Below are positions 1-9,227 of a DNA stretch of 64,000 nucleotides, piece after piece. The notes beneath the pieces are model-generated. The model made no database searches. It saw only the letters and a list, made by a program, of their open reading frames with translations, and had not been told where the DNA came from. Each line of letters begins with the position of its first letter. Position 1 is the stretch's first letter. The position numbers and the translations under genes are program-made. The DNA is from Mycobacterium sp. Aquia_213 (GTDB taxonomy: Bacteria; Actinomycetota; Actinomycetes; Mycobacteriales; Mycobacteriaceae), in the NCBI RefSeq assembly GCF_026625985.1, contig NZ_CP113116.1, positions 4,526,001 to 4,590,000 of the forward strand, written 5' to 3'.

Positions 1-156
1 AGCTGATCGAACACAGCACCCCGAGCAGAGGCGCCGCGAACGCGATGAGCTGCCAATGCGCACCGATCACGGCGGCAACCAGCGCGACACCCGCGCAGGT
101 CGCAATCGCCCGCGTCAATGGCGATGCGCGCCAGCGGAACTCGGCTTCGCGACCGT

Positions 157-160
<4 letters not shown>
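1..160 (-). CDS. DUF58-family membrane protein, N-terminal fragment
   Basis: Only the first 53 codons are in the window; the gene continues off the left edge. The GTG start overlaps the stop of the upstream MoxR gene (GTGA), which indicates translational coupling. The fragment opens with a short charged stretch followed by two hydrophobic segments, as in DUF58 proteins of the MoxR-associated type (Rv3163c in M. tuberculosis). These proteins carry N-terminal membrane helices and a vWA-like C-terminal domain that is not visible here. The family call rests on position next to MoxR and on the N-terminal hydrophobic pattern. Confidence 0.7.
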
Positions 161-1157
<997 letters not shown>

Positions 1158-1161
<4 letters not shown>

Positions 1162-1640
1162 ACCTGCTCCAACCTCCGGAGGATCTCTTCGAACGTGGCC
1201 CGGCCGGGACCAGGCTGGTGGTCAGCAGTGCGGCTGATGTTGTTGGGATTGACCCATTCCCACAGTTCGGCGCCGAACAGCATGCTGCCGGTCGACTGAA
1301 ATGCCTTCGGGTCCTTGGCCAGTCGTTGGCCGGTCGCGATTTCGTACCGGCGGGCGAGCATCGGACGCAGATGCCGATCCCAGTCCGCTCGGGTGGACTC
1401 GGACCAGCGAATCGTCGTCTCGGTGGTGGCGAGCCAGCGGCGCAACGAATCTCCGAGATCGTCGGGGTCCGGCTCGGCCGCGGGCTCCATCCCGTGTCCC
1501 AGCAGCCTACGCACATCGAGCAGCACCAGAGCCAGGGCGACGCCCGACGCAGCCAATATGAAGGGGCGATCGTGCACGATCAGCACCAGAAGCTCCGACC
1601 CCACGATTAAGCAAACACCCAGAGCTATAAGCCTTTTCAT
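1158..1640 (-). CDS. Conserved membrane-anchored protein of the MoxR module (Rv3165c-like)
   Basis: A 160-residue protein with a hydrophobic N-terminus (two short membrane segments within residues 1-45) and a soluble, tryptophan-rich C-terminal half. I recognise no catalytic motif. It sits between the DUF4129 gene and moxR with ATGA-type overlaps on both sides, so all four genes are probably translated from one message. By position and length it corresponds to Rv3165c. A role as a membrane accessory of the MoxR/DUF58 complex is inferred from gene order alone. Confidence 0.82.
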
Positions 1641-2569
1641 ACGGGACTCCGAAGTTCCGCGAGAACCAGGCGAAGCACCTCGACCGCTACGTCCCGATGC
1701 CCCTCATTCATCACATGGGGACTGAACCGCGCTTCCTCGAACAGATTCACCAGCTGAACGGCGTTATCGATATGCAGCGCATGGAGTTCGACGGCGCGGG
1801 CCAACACCTCGGTCGGCGTGTCGAAGTCCTGCGGAGCAGCTCCGGGAACATTCGCGAGCTCACGTTCCATCGCGGCATAGCACGCGATGATCGCCTCTCG
1901 CGGGTCTCGGTCCAGGTCCGCCATCGCGGCCAATCCCTGTTCGGCGGCTCGCACCAGGGACTCCGAACTCCGCGGCGGCGGCACATATTCGGCGTCATCG
2001 TCGGCCGGGGTGTGTAGGGTCGCGGCGCGGAATCGCCGCCGCGACATGATCAGCGTTGCGACGACGAGTAACAGCATCATCGGAACCGTGGCGGCCAGCA
2101 GAATTTTCAGCATGCCCTCGCCGTCGTTGCGCGGGGGCGGGTGCTGCGGCGCCGGCGCGCCGGTCGGCGGCGCTGCGCCGGTGTCCGGTGCGGGCTGCGC
2201 GGCAGGGGTACCGTGCGGCAGCGATAATCGGGCCAGCAGCATCGCAATCAACAGCCACCCGACAATCACCGCGAGCCCGATCAACACGACGCGCCAGCTC
2301 GGTCGCCCCCGGCCGGTACCGAGCATCGCGGAGATATCGCCCGTCTTCGGCGCCATCGCGCGTGGGTCCCGTAGTCGCGCGATCACCGCGACCGCGAGCA
2401 ACGCGAGCGCCGCACTTAGCAGGACGACGATGAATACCAGCGCCGCCCGGCCACTGCCCTCCGCGTGCGTCGCACGATCGCGTGCCGGAAGGTATCCGCG
2501 CAGGGCAGCGGCAACGACGATCAACAGCACGATGAGCGCAACGACGCGCCCCGTCGGCTTATCGGGCAT
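1637..2569 (-). CDS. DUF4129-domain membrane protein (Rv3166c-like)
   Basis: The protein is about 310 residues. It has three or four membrane helices in the N-terminal 190 residues, interrupted by a proline/alanine-rich extracytoplasmic linker (roughly 120-150). A cytoplasmic C-terminal DUF4129 domain includes the typical AIIACYAAME-type helix. DUF4129 proteins accompany MoxR/DUF58 modules. The ATG at 2569 is chosen over a GTG at 2581, though neither has a strong ribosome site. This is the first gene of the four-gene module, and its stop overlaps the next start. A 67-bp gap separates it from the SDR gene upstream on the same strand. Confidence 0.85.
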   Translation of the reverse strand: MPDKPTGRVVALIVLLIVVAAALRGYLPARDRATHAEGSGRAALVFIVVLLSAALALLAVAVIARLRDPRAMAPKTGDISAMLGTGRGRPSWRVVLIGLAVIVGWLLIAMLLARLSLPHGTPAAQPAPDTGAAPPTGAPAPQHPPPRNDGEGMLKILLAATVPMMLLLVVATLIMSRRRFRAATLHTPADDDAEYVPPPRSSESLVRAAEQGLAAMADLDRDPREAIIACYAAMERELANVPGAAPQDFDTPTEVLARAVELHALHIDNAVQLVNLFEEARFSPHVMNEGHRDVAVEVLRLVLAELRSPV

Positions 2570-2648
2570 TTGGCACACCACTCGCCGGTTTTCCTATGCC
2601 GTTGCGGCACAGGCTTGATTCATACTTGCACGTCAGGCGGGAAAATCG

Positions 2649-3518
2649 CTAGGCCGCGGTGAAGGGCCGGAAACTGCCGTCGAGAACCTCGTGGTGTCCG
2701 ATGGTGCGCCCGGTGACGGTAGCCGGGTTCACGAGCGCCAATTGCGCCGCTGCCCTTGCGAATTCATCTTCGGTCGCCGTGTCGGTGAACGCTGTCGCAT
2801 AGTACGACAGGCCGGGCGTCATGATCGGCTTCGAGGGTGCCAGCGCGTTGACGGCGATGTTGTGGTCGGCCAGATCAAACGCGGCACACTGGGTGAGATG
2901 CTCGAGGGCTGCCTTGGAGCCCCCGTAACCAGGCAGGACACCGCCGCTTCGCTCGGGATAGGGTCCGTCGCCGGGCAACCGCGACGCCACCGAGGTGATG
3001 TTGATGATCGCGCCGCCGCCCGCCTCGATCATGTCCGGGGACACCAGCTGCATCAACTCGTAGGCCGCGAATACCGCGATGTCGAAGTGGCGGCGGAATG
3101 CGGATAACGGCGTGCTGACGAACCCCGGCCAGCCGGGTTTGGCGGCGCCGGCCGGTTTGGCCGACTTCGCACGCGGTTGTCCACCGGGCACCGGCGGGCG
3201 GCCGGGGGCGGTGAAGGCCGCGTTGTTGATCAGAACAGTGATGGGGCCCAACGCATCTCGCGTCTCGCCCACCAGCCGGGCGACGTCGTCCCGGTCGGTC
3301 AGATCGGCGCGAACCGCCACCGCGCGCCCGCCCGCCGCTTCGATCGCGCCGACGGTCTCGCCTATGGTTCCCGGCAGCCGGTCATCCCACACCTGCTCGG
3401 TGCGCCCGGCCACCGACACGGCCGCGCCGTCGGCGGCAAGCGCCAGCGCGATCGCGCGGCCCAAGCCACGGCTGGCGCCGGTGACGATCGCGGTGCGCCC
3501 GGCAAGTCGCTGCGTCAT
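2649..3518 (-). CDS. Short-chain dehydrogenase/reductase (SDR)
   Basis: An NAD(P)-dependent oxidoreductase of 289 residues. The N-terminal Rossmann motif is TGASRGLG (about residues 13-20), with an NNAA motif, a catalytic Ser in the ITSVAS segment, and a tyrosine/lysine pair in YGGSK. An unusual alanine/lysine/proline-rich insertion of about 25 residues follows the NNAA region (AKSAKPAGAAKPG). The ATG overlaps the stop of the TetR gene upstream (ATGA), so the two are probably co-transcribed and the SDR may belong to that regulon. The substrate is unknown. Confidence 0.88.
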   Translation of the reverse strand: MTQRLAGRTAIVTGASRGLGRAIALALAADGAAVSVAGRTEQVWDDRLPGTIGETVGAIEAAGGRAVAVRADLTDRDDVARLVGETRDALGPITVLINNAAFTAPGRPPVPGGQPRAKSAKPAGAAKPGWPGFVSTPLSAFRRHFDIAVFAAYELMQLVSPDMIEAGGGAIINITSVASRLPGDGPYPERSGGVLPGYGGSKAALEHLTQCAAFDLADHNIAVNALAPSKPIMTPGLSYYATAFTDTATEDEFARAAAQLALVNPATVTGRTIGHHEVLDGSFRPFTAA

Positions 3519-4117
3519 CGCGTTACCCCGTGCACGACGATGGCGGTGGTCTGCTGCACCCACGCGTCATCCAGCTTTTCGTCCGGGCGCAGCAGCATCC
3601 GCAGCATCGTCGCTCCCCCAATCAGCTCGATCAAGCGGTCCGGGTTGACGTCGGGATGCGCTTCACCTCGGTCAACGGCCTCGCGCAGCCGCAGCTGTAC
3701 CGCGGCGAACAGGCCGGTGAAGCGCGACATCACCCGCGCGTTGAGTTCAGGATCGGCCGTCATGTCGGCCACCAGACCCGTCAGCGCGGCCCGCACCACC
3801 GGAGTGGTGAACACATCCCGCGTCGCCTCGATCATCATCCGCAGATCCGCGGCAAAGTCACCGGCCGGGGCCTCCAGCGCGCTGGGCGCGGTCGGAAACG
3901 CCGCTTCATGCACCAATTCGGCCTTGCTCGACCACCGGCGATACAACGCCGATTTCGTGGTGCCGGCCCGTTCGGCGACCGCGGCCAGGGTGAGATTCGA
4001 ATAGCCGATTTCCACAAGCAGTTCCGCAGTCGCCGCAAGGATGGCAGAGTCAATACGCGGATCCCTGGGGCGCCCAGCACCTGGGGCCTTGTCAAGGTCG
4101 GACGGGTCTGCTTTCAT
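3515..4117 (-). CDS. TetR-family regulator (Rv3167c-like)
   Basis: A 200-residue repressor. An N-terminal TetR helix-turn-helix occupies about residues 25-70 (ILAATAELL, then TLAAVAERAGTTKSALYRRW); the rest is a variable ligand-binding domain. It is transcribed divergently from the kinase-fold/AttH pair, and a partly symmetric 19-bp element lies 2 bp upstream of its ATG. It overlaps the SDR gene downstream. By position it matches Rv3167c. It probably represses itself and the divergent genes; the effector cannot be read from sequence. Confidence 0.9.
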   Translation of the reverse strand: MKADPSDLDKAPGAGRPRDPRIDSAILAATAELLVEIGYSNLTLAAVAERAGTTKSALYRRWSSKAELVHEAAFPTAPSALEAPAGDFAADLRMMIEATRDVFTTPVVRAALTGLVADMTADPELNARVMSRFTGLFAAVQLRLREAVDRGEAHPDVNPDRLIELIGGATMLRMLLRPDEKLDDAWVQQTTAIVVHGVTR

Positions 4118-4118
4118 A

Positions 4119-4137
4119 ACGCTACCTACCGTATCGT
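4119..4137. promoter_or_regulatory. Candidate TetR operator
   Basis: An interrupted inverted repeat, ACGCTAC-ctacc-GTATCGT (6 of 7 positions symmetric), fills the short divergent gap between the TetR gene and the GTG of the kinase-fold gene at 4173. Size and position suit autoregulation by the adjacent TetR protein. This is inference from symmetry and location only. Confidence 0.45.
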
Positions 4138-4172
4138 AATTGCCGCGAAGGTCTCAACGAAGGAGGCACCCC

Positions 4173-5330
4173 GTGGCCAATGAACCTGTGCTCGACAACG
4201 TCGACCGGCTTCAGCGCTCCAGCCGCGACGTCACCACGCTGCCGGCGGTGATGTCGAAATGGCTGTCCACCGTCCTGCCCGACGGGGCGGCGCCCGAGGT
4301 CACTGTCGAAAGCGGCATCGACTCGACGGGCATGTCGTCGGAGACGATCATCCTGACCGCCCGCTGGCGCGACGGCGGAAAGTCGATCGAGCAGAAGCTG
4401 GTGACGCGCGTCGCGCCCAGTGCCGAGGACGTGCAGGTCTTCCCCACCTACCGGCTTGATCACCAGTTCGAAGTGATCCGCAAGGTCGGCGAAATCACCG
4501 AGGTCCCGGTTCCGCCGGTGCGCTGGCTCGAGCCCACCGGCGAGGTCCTGGGCACACCCTTCTTCGTGATGGACTACGTCGCCGGCGAGGTGCCGCCCGA
4601 CGTGATGCCCTATACCTTCGGCAACAACTGGTTCGCCGACGCGCCCGTCGAGCGGCAGCGCGAACTTCAGGACGCCACCGTTGGCGTACTGGCAAAGCTG
4701 CACTCAATCCCTAACGCTACGAGCACGTTTGGATTCCTGTCCGAGGGCCTGGGGGCACCTCCCGCTCGCGGGGGAGGCGATACCGCGCTGCGCCGGCACT
4801 ACAACTGGGTGCGGGACTGGTACGACTTCGCGGTGCCCGACATCGGCCGCTCGCCCCTGCTGGAACGCACGTTTAGTTGGTTGGAAGACAACTGGCCGAC
4901 GGAAGTCGACGCGCGTGAACCCGTGCTGCTGTGGGGTGACGCCCGGGTGGGCAACGTCCTGTACCGCGACTTCCAGCCGGTGGCGGTGCTGGACTGGGAG
5001 ATGGTGACGCTGGGTCCCCGCGAGCTCGATGTCGCGTGGATGATCTACGCGCACATGGTATTCCAGGAACTCACTGGGCTTGCGGGGCTTCCTGGATTGC
5101 CCGATGTGATGCGCGAGGAGGACGTCCGCGCCACCTATCAGCGGCTCTCCGGAGTTGAGGTGGGTGACCTGCGCTGGTTCTACGTGTACTCCGGCGTGAT
5201 GTGGGCTTGCGTGTTCATGCGCACCGGTGCGCGGCGAGTGCACTTCGGCGAGACCGAAAAGCCCGACGACGTCGAGTCGCTGTTCTACCACGCCGGATTG
5301 ATGAAACGTCTTATCGGAGAGGACCAGTAA
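4173..5330 (+). CDS. Aminoglycoside-phosphotransferase-fold protein (Rv3168-like)
   Basis: A 385-residue protein of the APH/ECK kinase superfamily. It has a catalytic loop WGDARVGN, where Asp and Asn are kept but the usual preceding His is Trp, followed by the metal-binding DWE. It also has the FFVMDYVAGEV hinge typical of this family. The GTG at 4173 is chosen because AGGAGG lies 6-7 bp upstream; the frame extends to 4140 without a ribosome site. The next gene starts in its stop codon (TAATG), so the two are coupled. Related Rv3168 has a kinase fold, but family membership does not show aminoglycoside resistance. The true substrate is unknown. Confidence 0.9.
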   Translation: MANEPVLDNVDRLQRSSRDVTTLPAVMSKWLSTVLPDGAAPEVTVESGIDSTGMSSETIILTARWRDGGKSIEQKLVTRVAPSAEDVQVFPTYRLDHQFEVIRKVGEITEVPVPPVRWLEPTGEVLGTPFFVMDYVAGEVPPDVMPYTFGNNWFADAPVERQRELQDATVGVLAKLHSIPNATSTFGFLSEGLGAPPARGGGDTALRRHYNWVRDWYDFAVPDIGRSPLLERTFSWLEDNWPTEVDAREPVLLWGDARVGNVLYRDFQPVAVLDWEMVTLGPRELDVAWMIYAHMVFQELTGLAGLPGLPDVMREEDVRATYQRLSGVEVGDLRWFYVYSGVMWACVFMRTGARRVHFGETEKPDDVESLFYHAGLMKRLIGEDQ

Positions 5331-6445
5331 TGCTCGGACCGCTCGACGAGTACCCGGTACACCAGATTCCCCAGCCGATCGCGTGGCCCGGCTCCTCGGA
5401 CCGCAACTTCTACGACCGGTCCTATTACAACGCCCACGATCGCACCGGAAACATCTTCTTGATCAGCGGGATTGGCTACTACCCCAACCTCGGCGTCAAG
5501 GACGCGTTCGTGCTGATCAGGCGCGGAGACACGCAGACCGCGGTGCACGTTTCGGATGCCATCGATTCCGACCGGCTCAACCAGCACGTCAACGGCTACC
5601 GCGTCGAGGTCATCGAACCGCTGCACAAACTGCGGATTGTGCTCGACGAAACCGAAGGCATCGCAGCCGATCTCACCTGGCAGGGTCTGTTCGACGTCGT
5701 CCAGGAACAACCGCACATTCTGCGGTCCGGCAACCGGGTCACGCTGGACGCGCAGCGGTTCGCGCAGCTGGGCAGCTGGAGCGGACACATCTCGATCGAC
5801 GGCGAGGAAATCACGGTCGACCCCGACACGTGGCTGGGTAGCCGCGACCGGTCCTGGGGCATCCGCCCGATCGGTGAGGCCGAGCCGGCCGGACGACCGG
5901 CCGACCCGCCGTTCGAGGGCATGTGGTGGCTATACGTGCCAATGGCTTTCGACGACTTCGCCATCGTGCTGATCATCCAGGAACAGCCCAACGGGTTCCG
6001 ATCGCTCAACGACTGCACCCGGATCTGGCGCGACGGCCGCGTCGAGCAGCTGGGCTGGCCACGGGTCAAGATTCACTACACCTCCGGCACCCGCATTCCG
6101 ACCGGCGCCACGATCGACGCGACCACTCCGGACGGCTCCCCGGTCCACTTCGACGTCGAGTCCAAGCTGCCGGTGCCCATTCACGTCGGCGGCGGCTACG
6201 GCGGCGATTCGGACTGGATACACGGAATGTGGAAGGGCGACAAGTTCGCCGAACGCCTCACGTACAACATGACCGACCCGGCAATCATCGGTCGCGCCGG
6301 CTTCGGGGTCATCGACCATGTCGGTCGCGCGGTCTGCATCGAGGGCGACAAGGCTCCGGTCGAAGGCTGGGGCCTCTACGAGCACGGCGCGCTGGGCCGC
6401 CACGACCCGTCCGGGTTTGCCGACTGGTTAACGGTTGCGCCGTAA
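5330..6445 (+). CDS. AttH-like/DUF7064-DUF7065 protein (Rv3169-like)
   Basis: This 371-residue protein starts with MLGPLDEYPVHQ, has no signal peptide and has a beta-rich composition. It carries the signature DRSWGIRP near its middle; the related gene at 53088 has RDKSWG at the equivalent place. These proteins belong to the AttH/hydroxyneurosporene-synthase-like superfamily of lipocalin-type folds and are often paired with APH-fold proteins in actinobacteria, as here. The start is the ATG overlapping the previous stop, with GGAGAGGA just upstream. It converges with the monooxygenase gene, and the two 3' ends overlap by 18 bp. The function is unproven; binding or hydration of a lipid-like substrate is a guess from the fold. 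Confidence 0.85.
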   Translation: MLGPLDEYPVHQIPQPIAWPGSSDRNFYDRSYYNAHDRTGNIFLISGIGYYPNLGVKDAFVLIRRGDTQTAVHVSDAIDSDRLNQHVNGYRVEVIEPLHKLRIVLDETEGIAADLTWQGLFDVVQEQPHILRSGNRVTLDAQRFAQLGSWSGHISIDGEEITVDPDTWLGSRDRSWGIRPIGEAEPAGRPADPPFEGMWWLYVPMAFDDFAIVLIIQEQPNGFRSLNDCTRIWRDGRVEQLGWPRVKIHYTSGTRIPTGATIDATTPDGSPVHFDVESKLPVPIHVGGGYGGDSDWIHGMWKGDKFAERLTYNMTDPAIIGRAGFGVIDHVGRAVCIEGDKAPVEGWGLYEHGALGRHDPSGFADWLTVAP

Positions 6446-7798
6446 CCGGTCTCGGTACGCCGCGCCGGGGTGATCGGCCGCCAGTAGCGGCCCCGTGCCG
6501 CCCAGCCGTTCGCGCAACGTGCTGCGTGCGACATGTTCCGGCAGCCGTCCGCGGCGACGCAGCTCCGGCACAACCAGTTTCGCGAAGTCCACGAAGGTGC
6601 CCGGCGTCGTCACATAGGCGAGGTTGAAGCCGTCGACATCGGCCTCGTCGACCCAACGCTCGAGTTCGTCGGCGACCTCGGTGGGCGAGCCGACCAGCAC
6701 CGGACCGCGACCGCCGATGCCGATCTCTTCGGCGAGTTCCCGCGCCGTCCAGGTGCGCTCGTCGGTGGTGAAGGACGCCAGCGCCGAACGGTTGGCGTCG
6801 GTCTCGCTGTAGCGCAGCGGATCGTCGTCACCAAGCTCGGCCAGGTCCACCCCGGTCCAGCCGCCGAAGAGTGCCAATGCGCCTGTGGTGCTGACAAATT
6901 GGCGGTATTCGGCCAGCTTGGCCAGCGCTTGCTCACGTGGTTCGGCGACGACCGGGGTCACCATGGTGAACACCTTGATGGAGCGGGGGTCTCGGCCCAA
7001 TTCGGCAGCGGCCTCCCGCAACGCCCGCACCGGGCCGCGCACGATCTGCGGCGTCGGGCCGGAGATGAAGGCGGCCTCGGCGTTCGCCGCGGCGAATTTC
7101 ACACCCCGCGGCGAGGCACCGGCCTGGAACAGCACGGGTGTGCGCTGGGGCGACGGTTCGCACAAAAACGGCCCCGGGACCGAGAAGTAGCGGCCCTTGT
7201 GCTCGATGTCGTGCACCTTGGCCGGGTCGGTGAACACGCCGCGCACGGGGTCGCGCACCACCGCGTCGGATTCCCACGACGCCTCCCAGAGCTTGTAACA
7301 GACCTCGAGATACTCGTCGGCGATCTCATAGCGCTGGTCGTGCGGAATCTGGGCGTCCAGGCCGAGATTGCGTGCCGCACTATCCAGATACGAGGTGACG
7401 ATGTTCCACGCCACGCGTCCGCCGGTGAGGTGATCCAGCGTCGACAACCGGCGCGCGAGCGCATAGGGCTGCTCGTAGGTCAGCGACAGCGTGATCCCGA
7501 AGCCCAGGGTCTCGGTCACCGCCGCCATCGCCGAGACGGCGGCCGTCGGGTCGTTGACGGGGAACTGCGCGGCATCGAGCACCGCCGCGTCGCGCGACGC
7601 GCCGTAGACGTCATAGACGCCCAGCACGTCGGCGAGAAACAGCGCGTCGAAGCCGCCCGCTTCCAGGATTCGGGCCAACTCGGTCCAATAGCCGAGCTCG
7701 CGATACCGATAGCCCTGATCCTCGGGGTGACGCCACAGCCCCGCCGACTGGTGCCCGACACAAGCCATGTCGAAGGCATTGAGATAGATCCTGCTCAT
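6428..7798 (-). CDS. FMN-dependent monooxygenase, NtaA/SnaA/DszA type (LLM class)
   Basis: A luciferase-like two-component monooxygenase of 456 residues, the usual length for the NtaA/SnaA/SoxA(DszA) group. Features of the group are RIYLNAFDMAC at the N-terminus, the WNIVTSY segment (about residues 135-141), the PVLFQAGASPRG region near 230, and a C-terminal GFNLAYVTTPG. Such enzymes take reduced FMN from a separate reductase and oxidise sulfur- or nitrogen-containing compounds. The MFS gene ends 5 bp upstream on the same strand, so an uptake-plus-oxidation pair is likely. No flavin reductase is adjacent. The substrate is unknown. Confidence 0.9.
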   Translation of the reverse strand: MSRIYLNAFDMACVGHQSAGLWRHPEDQGYRYRELGYWTELARILEAGGFDALFLADVLGVYDVYGASRDAAVLDAAQFPVNDPTAAVSAMAAVTETLGFGITLSLTYEQPYALARRLSTLDHLTGGRVAWNIVTSYLDSAARNLGLDAQIPHDQRYEIADEYLEVCYKLWEASWESDAVVRDPVRGVFTDPAKVHDIEHKGRYFSVPGPFLCEPSPQRTPVLFQAGASPRGVKFAAANAEAAFISGPTPQIVRGPVRALREAAAELGRDPRSIKVFTMVTPVVAEPREQALAKLAEYRQFVSTTGALALFGGWTGVDLAELGDDDPLRYSETDANRSALASFTTDERTWTARELAEEIGIGGRGPVLVGSPTEVADELERWVDEADVDGFNLAYVTTPGTFVDFAKLVVPELRRRGRLPEHVARSTLRERLGGTGPLLAADHPGAAYRDRLRRNR

Positions 7799-7803
7799 CG
7801 CGC

Positions 7804-9111
7804 TCACTCGATCTGATCCGCATATGTTTCCCGTGCCGCGCAGGCCGCGGCGACGGTGATGGCCGCCAGCACCGCGAAATACCCCACGATCAGCCACGGT
7901 CTACCCCCGCCGGCGACCAGCAGCGCCGCCGCGATCAGCGGCGCGAAGCCGCCCGACAGCACGGCGCCAATCTGATAGCCCAGCGACGAACCACTGTAAC
8001 GCACCCGGGTGTCGAAGAGTTCGGCGAACCAGGCCGCTTGCGGACCATACATCGCGTCGTGAACGACGTTGACGCCGAACACAATCGCGAGCACCACCGC
8101 GACTGCCGACCCGCTTGCGGCGGCCACGAAGAACAACGTCAGAGCCACCACTCCGGCCAGCGCGCCGAACAGATAGGGCGGACGTCGGCCCAATCGATCG
8201 GACAGCAGCGCCCAGCCCGGTGTGCTGACCAATCCGAGGGCAGACGATATCAGCACCGCGATCAAACCGACCCCGCTGCCCTTGCCAAACGAATCTTGCA
8301 GGTAGGTAAGCGAATACGTGGTGAGTAAGACGAACAACGCGATCTGAGACATTCGTAGCCCGGTGGTAATCAGCACATTACGGGGCTGCCGGCGCAGCAC
8401 CTCCAGCACCGGCAACGCCGAGAGCTCGTCGCGTTGTTTGAGGCGGTCGAAAACCGCGGCGTCGGTCAGCCGGAGCCGGATGAACAACCCGATCACCACC
8501 AGAATCGCACTGAGCAGGAAAGGAATTCGCCAGCCGTATGCCAGGAACGCGGCCGCGCCGGCGGCCTTGCGAGTCAGGAAGAAGACGGACGTCGCCAGCA
8601 ACATGCCAGCGGGAGAACCGAGCTGGGTGAAGCTGCCGAACAGTCCGCGCCGGCCGGGCGGCGCATGCTCAACCGAAAGCACGGCGGCACCACCCCACTC
8701 GGCGCCCACGGCCAGCCCTTGCAACACCCGCAACGCCGCCAACAGTGCCGGTGCGAGCAGCCCCGCTTGGGCGTAGGTCGGCAGCAGCCCGATCGCGGTC
8801 GTGACGAGGCCCATCGTCAGCAACGCGATGACCAGAACGGCCTTGCGCCCCAACCGGTCCCCGAAGTGGCCCGATACCACGGCGCCGATTGGCCGGGCCC
8901 CGAAACCGGCCGCGTAGGTGGCAAAGGAGGCCAATGTCCCGGCCGTCGACGAAACATGGGGAAAGAACAGCGGTTTGAACACGAGCGCCGAAGCCGTCGC
9001 ATACAAATAAAAGTCGTACCACTCGATCGTGGTGCCGATCATGCTGCCCAGAGCTATGGTTCGCAGCTGTTTCCGTGCGTCGGAAGTAACGGCGGGCTCA
9101 GTAAGGATCAC
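7804..9111 (-). CDS. MFS transporter, metabolite:H+ symporter (MHS) type
   Basis: A 12-helix major facilitator of about 435 residues. The MHS group is recognised by the GTTIEWYDFYLYATASA segment in helix 1, the GDRLGRK loop between helices 2 and 3, and LQGLAVGAEWGGA in helix 4. MHS proteins import organic acids or betaines with protons. The start at 9111 (GTG) removes an implausible N-terminal extension but lacks a strong ribosome site, so it is approximate. It is upstream of, and almost touching, the flavin monooxygenase gene and divergent from the amine oxidase gene. It probably imports the monooxygenase substrate (inferred). Confidence 0.88.
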   Translation of the reverse strand: MILTEPAVTSDARKQLRTIALGSMIGTTIEWYDFYLYATASALVFKPLFFPHVSSTAGTLASFATYAAGFGARPIGAVVSGHFGDRLGRKAVLVIALLTMGLVTTAIGLLPTYAQAGLLAPALLAALRVLQGLAVGAEWGGAAVLSVEHAPPGRRGLFGSFTQLGSPAGMLLATSVFFLTRKAAGAAAFLAYGWRIPFLLSAILVVIGLFIRLRLTDAAVFDRLKQRDELSALPVLEVLRRQPRNVLITTGLRMSQIALFVLLTTYSLTYLQDSFGKGSGVGLIAVLISSALGLVSTPGWALLSDRLGRRPPYLFGALAGVVALTLFFVAAASGSAVAVVLAIVFGVNVVHDAMYGPQAAWFAELFDTRVRYSGSSLGYQIGAVLSGGFAPLIAAALLVAGGGRPWLIVGYFAVLAAITVAAACAARETYADQIE

Positions 9112-9227
9112 GTGAACGCAGATTAGCCGGGGTGTCGACGGCGGCATACGGTTGCCATCGCCGTGATGCGAACGTCTGCACGTACCGCTCTACCGCCGGC
9201 GCGGCACGATGCGGTTCACTGGAGGGC

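Noticed and set aside
5201..5329. A longer start for the AttH-like gene
   Set aside because: This stretch overlaps the kinase-fold gene in another frame; the ATG at 5330 has a ribosome site and the conserved N-terminus.
6533..7816. A 427-codon plus-strand frame opposite the flavin monooxygenase
   Set aside because: A shadow frame; the minus strand encodes an unmistakable LLM-class enzyme.
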